From assembly GCA_038225855.1 (NCBI GenBank), contig JBBRQU010000021.1, positions 4,983 to 68,982 on the forward strand: a stretch of DNA of 64,000 nucleotides, given 5' to 3'. Shown here in pieces: positions 61,540 through 64,000 of the stretch. This stretch comes from CAHJXF01 sp038225855. GTDB lineage: Bacteria; Pseudomonadota; Gammaproteobacteria; Burkholderiales; Burkholderiaceae_D. The notes beneath the pieces were generated by a model. It made no database searches and was not told where the DNA came from. It saw nothing but the letters and a program-made list of their open reading frames with translations. The translations under genes and the position numbers were made by a program. How positions within the stretch are numbered: position 1 is the first letter of the stretch; each line of letters starts with the position of its first letter.

Positions 61540-62547
61540 CTATCGTCCGTCGCGGGCCGCCAGCCAGTCGCAATAGCGCGCGACTCCCTCCTCGACCGTG
61601 AGGAACGGCGCGTCATAACCTGCCTCGCGCAGCCGCGTCATGTCGGCTTCGGTGAAGCTCTGATACTTCCCCTTCAAGGCTTCGGGAAATGCGACGTACT
61701 CGATCAGACCTTCAGCGATCTGCCGGTCGAGCGAAAGCGCCGCCTGCCCTTCGTGGCGGCGCAAGCTGTTGACCACCGACATCGCGACATCGTTGAACGT
61801 CTGCGCCCGACCCGTGCCGAGGTTGTAGATCCCCGACGCGCCGTGATCGAGGAAATGCATGTTGACCTTGACGACATCCTCGACCGATACGAAGTCGCGC
61901 TTCTGCATGCCGTCGCCGTATCCCGCATGGCCTTCGAACAGTTTCACGCAGCCGTCAGCCTTGAACTGGTTGAAGTTGTGAAACGCAACCGACGCCATGC
62001 GGCCCTTGTGCGATTCGCGCGGGCCATAGACGTTGAAGTAGCGAAAGCCCGCGATCTGCTGCGTCGCATCGGGCAAGCGGCGACGCACGATCTGATCGAA
62101 CAGGAACTTCGAATAGCCGTACACGTTGAGCGGCCGCTCGGCGCCGCGCTCTTCGACAAAGCGCGGCCCGGTCCCATAGGTCGCGGCCGACGACGCATAG
62201 AGAAACGGGACGCGCTGCTCGCCGCACGCGTCCAGCAACGCGAGCGAATAGCGGTAGTTGTTGTCCATCATGTAGCCGCCGTCGGTTTCCATCGTGTCCG
62301 AGCACGCGCCCTGATGCAGGATCGCGCGCACACGACCGAAATCGCCGCGGGTGAAGCGCGTGATGAAGTCTCCGTGGAAGTCGCCGCGATCGAGGTAGTC
62401 CGAAATTTCGCAATCGACCAGATTGTTGAACTTGTCTGCCTGCGTCAGATCATCGACTGCGATCACGTCGCTCTCGCCGCGATCGTTCAGGGCCTTGACG
62501 AGATTGCTGCCGATGAAGCCGGCTGCGCCGGTGACGATGGTGGTCAT
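61540..62547 (-). CDS. hldD: ADP-glyceromanno-heptose 6-epimerase
   Basis: 335 residues. Epimerises ADP-D-glycero- to ADP-L-glycero-beta-D-manno-heptose for the inner core of lipopolysaccharide. Rossmann loop GAAGFIGSN at 7-15, catalytic Tyr143 and Lys147 in NVYGYSK, then F-R-Y-F-N-V-Y-G-P-R-E. The start at 62547 gives the family N-terminus MTTIVTGAAG. It is the last chromosomal housekeeping gene before the cassette array. Confidence 0.96.
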   Translation of the reverse strand: MTTIVTGAAGFIGSNLVKALNDRGESDVIAVDDLTQADKFNNLVDCEISDYLDRGDFHGDFITRFTRGDFGRVRAILHQGACSDTMETDGGYMMDNNYRYSLALLDACGEQRVPFLYASSAATYGTGPRFVEERGAERPLNVYGYSKFLFDQIVRRRLPDATQQIAGFRYFNVYGPRESHKGRMASVAFHNFNQFKADGCVKLFEGHAGYGDGMQKRDFVSVEDVVKVNMHFLDHGASGIYNLGTGRAQTFNDVAMSVVNSLRRHEGQAALSLDRQIAEGLIEYVAFPEALKGKYQSFTEADMTRLREAGYDAPFLTVEEGVARYCDWLAARDGR

Positions 62548-62893
62548 GGGTGTGGGACGTGGGTTCACGAAGTGGGCGCACATGATATCGCCGGCGCGAG
62601 CCGGCGCGTGCTGTTCGAAGTAGTGACGTAAGCAAGGATCAACGTGATTGATCGGAATGCGCTTGCGCGTTGTCGAGCGGGCAACGCGCAGAAGCGCCGA
62701 ACCGTAGCCTCACCCGAGTGCATTCCAGAAGATGGGGTGGTGGGACGCAGAACGCGATTCGGGACCTGACGCCATCCGCGACAATTTAGGCGTTCTAACC
62801 AGACTCGCGCGACCTGCAAATGGAGTAGAGACAAGGCGTTAACAAACAGCGCGTGTTGACTTAGGCCACATCGCCGGGATAGGGTCCGGTGAT
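62548..62893. other. Noncoding stretch between hldD and the cassette array
   Basis: About 346 bases with no convincing gene on either strand. An integrase gene would need about 1 kb and none of its conserved motifs is visible here. A TTGACT at 62856 with a weak GATAGG at 62878 could be the promoter that reads into the cassettes. Confidence 0.5.
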
Positions 62894-62911
62894 GTCTAAA
62901 TCAGGTTGGGC
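62894..62911 (+). other. attI: attI-like recombination site
   Basis: GTCTAAATCAG followed by the core GTTGGGC (62905-62911). The A-rich block before a GTTRRRY core resembles the end of integron attI sites. It lacks the paired arms of an attC. Recombination would occur after the G at 62905. A neighbouring integrase, the best proof, is not present. Confidence 0.5.
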
Positions 62912-63258
62912 AGCCCGCGCGGTGGCGTGCGACACGCGGTGACGGTGGCTACTTTTTTTCCATCGAGATCGGCGGATCTTTGCAAGGCGGTGATGGGTGG
63001 CCCTCAAAGGGTCGTGTCGTTGAGGCGCATCGGTCCGCTGGGTACTTCGCATCGTGCTTGGTCGCGGAGTTGGTGAATCGCTTGGGCCGGTTCGTGCCTC
63101 GGCCGCGTTGTCGCTCCGTACACATGCGGAGTCGAGTCGCGTATGTCGCCGCATTCACGTTAAGGTCTGTGCTGTGCCAAGAGTCTGCCCAACCCGTCGT
63201 TCAAGCCGACAACCTTGCCGCCGCTTCGCGTCGTCAAGATTGCGGCTTAACTAATTCG
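62906..63258 (+). other. Integron cassette 1, no convincing gene
   Basis: 353 bases between the attI-like core and the first attC core. No forward frame reads like a protein. A reverse frame of 69 codons (63158 to 62949, GTG start) is basic and low in hydrophobic residues and is not supported by a ribosome binding site. It may be a noncoding or promoter cassette, or a decayed one. Confidence 0.55.
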
Positions 63259-63264
63259 TTGGGC
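63187..63264 (+). repeat. attC: attC recombination site 1
   Basis: 78 bases. R'' GCCCAAC (63187-63193) pairs with R' GTTGGGC (63258-63264), and L'' TTCAAGCCG pairs with L' CGGCTTAA, the typical attC layout TTCAAGCCGAC...GCGGCTTAAC. The centre holds a further imperfect stem (CAACCTTG/CAAGATTG). Confidence 0.88.
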
Positions 63265-63318
63265 GTCAGCCAGTCGTTGACTCGAGGCGCAGAATCGCCC
63301 TTTTGCGCCGAGGTGTAC

Positions 63319-63777
63319 ATGAGCGACCAACCGAACCATGACGCGGTGAAGAGCGAACTGAAACGCCTGACGGACGGGTTCTTCCGCGCGGTCTCGTTCG
63401 AGCCGGGTGAAGCGCCCTCGTACGCGAGCATCTACGAGCTCTTCATAGAAGCCGGCTTGCTCATCAAGAACAGCGGCGCAACGCAAGAAATCTCCAGTGT
63501 TCGTCAGTTCATCGAACCGCGCCAAGCCACAGTGAATACAGGCGAGCTCACACGATTCCGCGAAGCAGAGCTCTCTGAATCCACGGAAATCTTTGGCAAC
63601 GTTGCCCATCGCTTCAGTGCCTACGTCAAGTCTGGCACTTCGAAGGGTGTGCCATTTGAGGTCCGGGGATTGATCTCCACACAATTTGTTCTTACGCCCT
63701 TGGGCTGGAAGATCAGCTCGATGGCGTGGGACGATGAGCGCCCAGGTCTCGCACTTCCAAAGCGGTACGAACCATAG
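63319..63777 (+). CDS. Cassette-borne NTF2-like (SnoaL/DUF4440 type) protein
   Basis: 152 residues, no signal or membrane segment. The predicted fold is helix-helix then a curved sheet, as in NTF2-like proteins: L-K-R-L-T-D-G-F-F-R-A-V-S-F near residues 12-25, Y-E-L-F-I-E-A-G, E-I-F-G-N-V-A-H-R-F-S-A-Y-V near 91-104 and a terminal G-W-K-I-S-S-M-A-W-D-D-E-R. Such folds serve as small enzymes or binding proteins; no function can be assigned. GAGG lies 5-6 bases before the ATG. GC content is clearly below that of the chromosomal genes, as is usual for cassettes. Confidence 0.8.
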   Translation: MSDQPNHDAVKSELKRLTDGFFRAVSFEPGEAPSYASIYELFIEAGLLIKNSGATQEISSVRQFIEPRQATVNTGELTRFREAELSESTEIFGNVAHRFSAYVKSGTSKGVPFEVRGLISTQFVLTPLGWKISSMAWDDERPGLALPKRYEP

Positions 63778-63801
63778 GTCGCAGCGCTGCGCCGCTATCA
63801 C

Positions 63802-63867
63802 GCCCAACCCGGCGTTCAAGCCGACAGCCGCCATGCTGTCGGCTGCGGTTTAACTGATTCGTTGAAG
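63802..63867 (+). repeat. attC: attC recombination site 2
   Basis: 66 bases. R'' GCCCAAC (63802-63808), L'' TTCAAGCCGAC, a perfect central stem CCGACAG/CTGTCGG, L' GCGGTTTAAC and core G at 63861. The bases after that G (TTGAAG) do not match R'', as expected for the last site of an array or at a junction with a foreign cassette. Confidence 0.85.
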
Positions 63868-63933
63868 CTGTAGATAAAGCCGTTTTTCGAACGGCAATCG
63901 ATCAACGTAGCGCCATGGCGCAAACCGTTTGAT

Positions 63934-64000
63934 TCAAGGATTGGTGTGGCTCGCGATGATGACCTGATGGTCGTCCGGCGACGTCACCGCGTGAGGTTGC
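63934..64000 (-). CDS. Possible C-terminal end of a gene running in from the right edge
   Basis: The minus strand reads Q-P-H-A-V-T-S-P-D-D-H-Q-V-I-I-A-S-H-T-N-P and stop at 63934-63936, with strongly GC-rich third positions like the chromosomal genes. Only 21 codons are inside the window, so neither family nor reality can be confirmed. If real, it would mark the return to ordinary chromosome after the cassette array. Confidence 0.3.
   Translation of the reverse strand, partial: QPHAVTSPDDHQVIIASHTNP

Larger units (their letters stand above)
62894..63867 (+). mobile_element. Short integron cassette array (attI-like site and two attC-bounded cassettes), no integrase seen
   Basis: Boundaries agree with the integron rule: each cassette starts with TTGGGC after a core G and ends at the G of the next attC, and the R'' box GCCCAAC of each attC is the exact complement of the cassette's own start plus G. 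Cassette 1 is 62906-63258, cassette 2 is 63259-63861. The sequence after the second attC (TTGAAG) does not fit a cassette start, so the array probably ends there. Confidence 0.75.

Noticed and set aside
62548..62893. Integrase gene remnant next to the attI-like site
   Set aside because: Neither strand shows conserved integrase motifs, and the space is far too small for the gene.
62949..63158. Reverse 69-codon frame in cassette 1 as a gene
   Set aside because: GTG start without a ribosome binding site, basic low-complexity sequence and no recognisable fold.
63877..63893. GCCGTT/AACGGC hairpin after attC site 2 as a terminator
   Set aside because: The stem is short, the T-run is in the loop rather than after the stem, and no gene ends just upstream on the plus strand.

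Overview
The window is GC-rich, densely coded bacterial chromosome. Gene content and order point to a betaproteobacterium, probably Burkholderiales-like: a PilV-W-X-Y1-E minor pilin operon beside nrdR and glyA, argH back to back with an AlgZ/AlgR-type two-component pair, darP-mog-pmbA, and etfBA near an acyl-CoA dehydrogenase. The species cannot be named from sequence alone. No rRNA, tRNA, CRISPR array or complete insertion sequence was seen.

Layout. 1-8.0 kb, minus strand: type IV pilus assembly (pilV, pilW, pilX, pilY1, a PilE-like pilin and two FimT-like pseudopilins, one cut by the left edge). 8.1-9.9 kb: nrdR and glyA. 10.4-16.5 kb: ydfG and a pyrimidine nucleoside salvage group (cdd, nupC, deoA) interleaved with a 5'-truncated flavin-barrel gene, a formamidase-type hydrolase and a secreted SRPBCC protein. 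16.7-26.5 kb: a poorly understood cluster in two versions. Module A has separate circularly permuted ATP-grasp, alpha-E and transglutaminase/DUF2126 genes, the last one frameshifted. Module B has an ATP-grasp/alpha-E fusion plus a second transglutaminase. 26.6-34.4 kb: a secreted HhH protein with a Thr/Lys tail, cysM, an unknown gene, mltB, and a transglutaminase (TgpA-like)-DUF58-MoxR operon.

34.6-40.9 kb: an HDAC-like deacetylase, then etfBA and an acyl-CoA dehydrogenase. The last two are separated by a 1.7 kb island with a small secreted protein, a doubly frameshifted BrnT/BrnA module and an apparently intact HicA/HicB module whose antitoxin gene overlaps the dehydrogenase start. 41.1-45.7 kb: DedA-rhodanese fusion, esterase, mog, darP, pmbA. 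46.0-50.7 kb: livKHMGF branched-chain amino acid-type ABC transporter. 50.7-56.4 kb: a stand-alone ATP-grasp protein, divergent to a secreted protein-ECF sigma-membrane protein operon, then yihY, a TPR protein and an EthD-like protein. 56.4-62.5 kb: argH, the AlgZ/AlgR-like pair, a small operon ending in a LigB-type dioxygenase, and hldD.

The right end (62.9-63.9 kb) looks like a short integron cassette array: an attI-like site, a cassette with no convincing gene, and a cassette with an NTF2-like protein, each cassette ended by an attC-type site. No integrase gene is visible. Palindromic dispersed repeats occupy at least ten spots, mostly intergenic; one forms the end of darP together with the ribosome binding site of mog.
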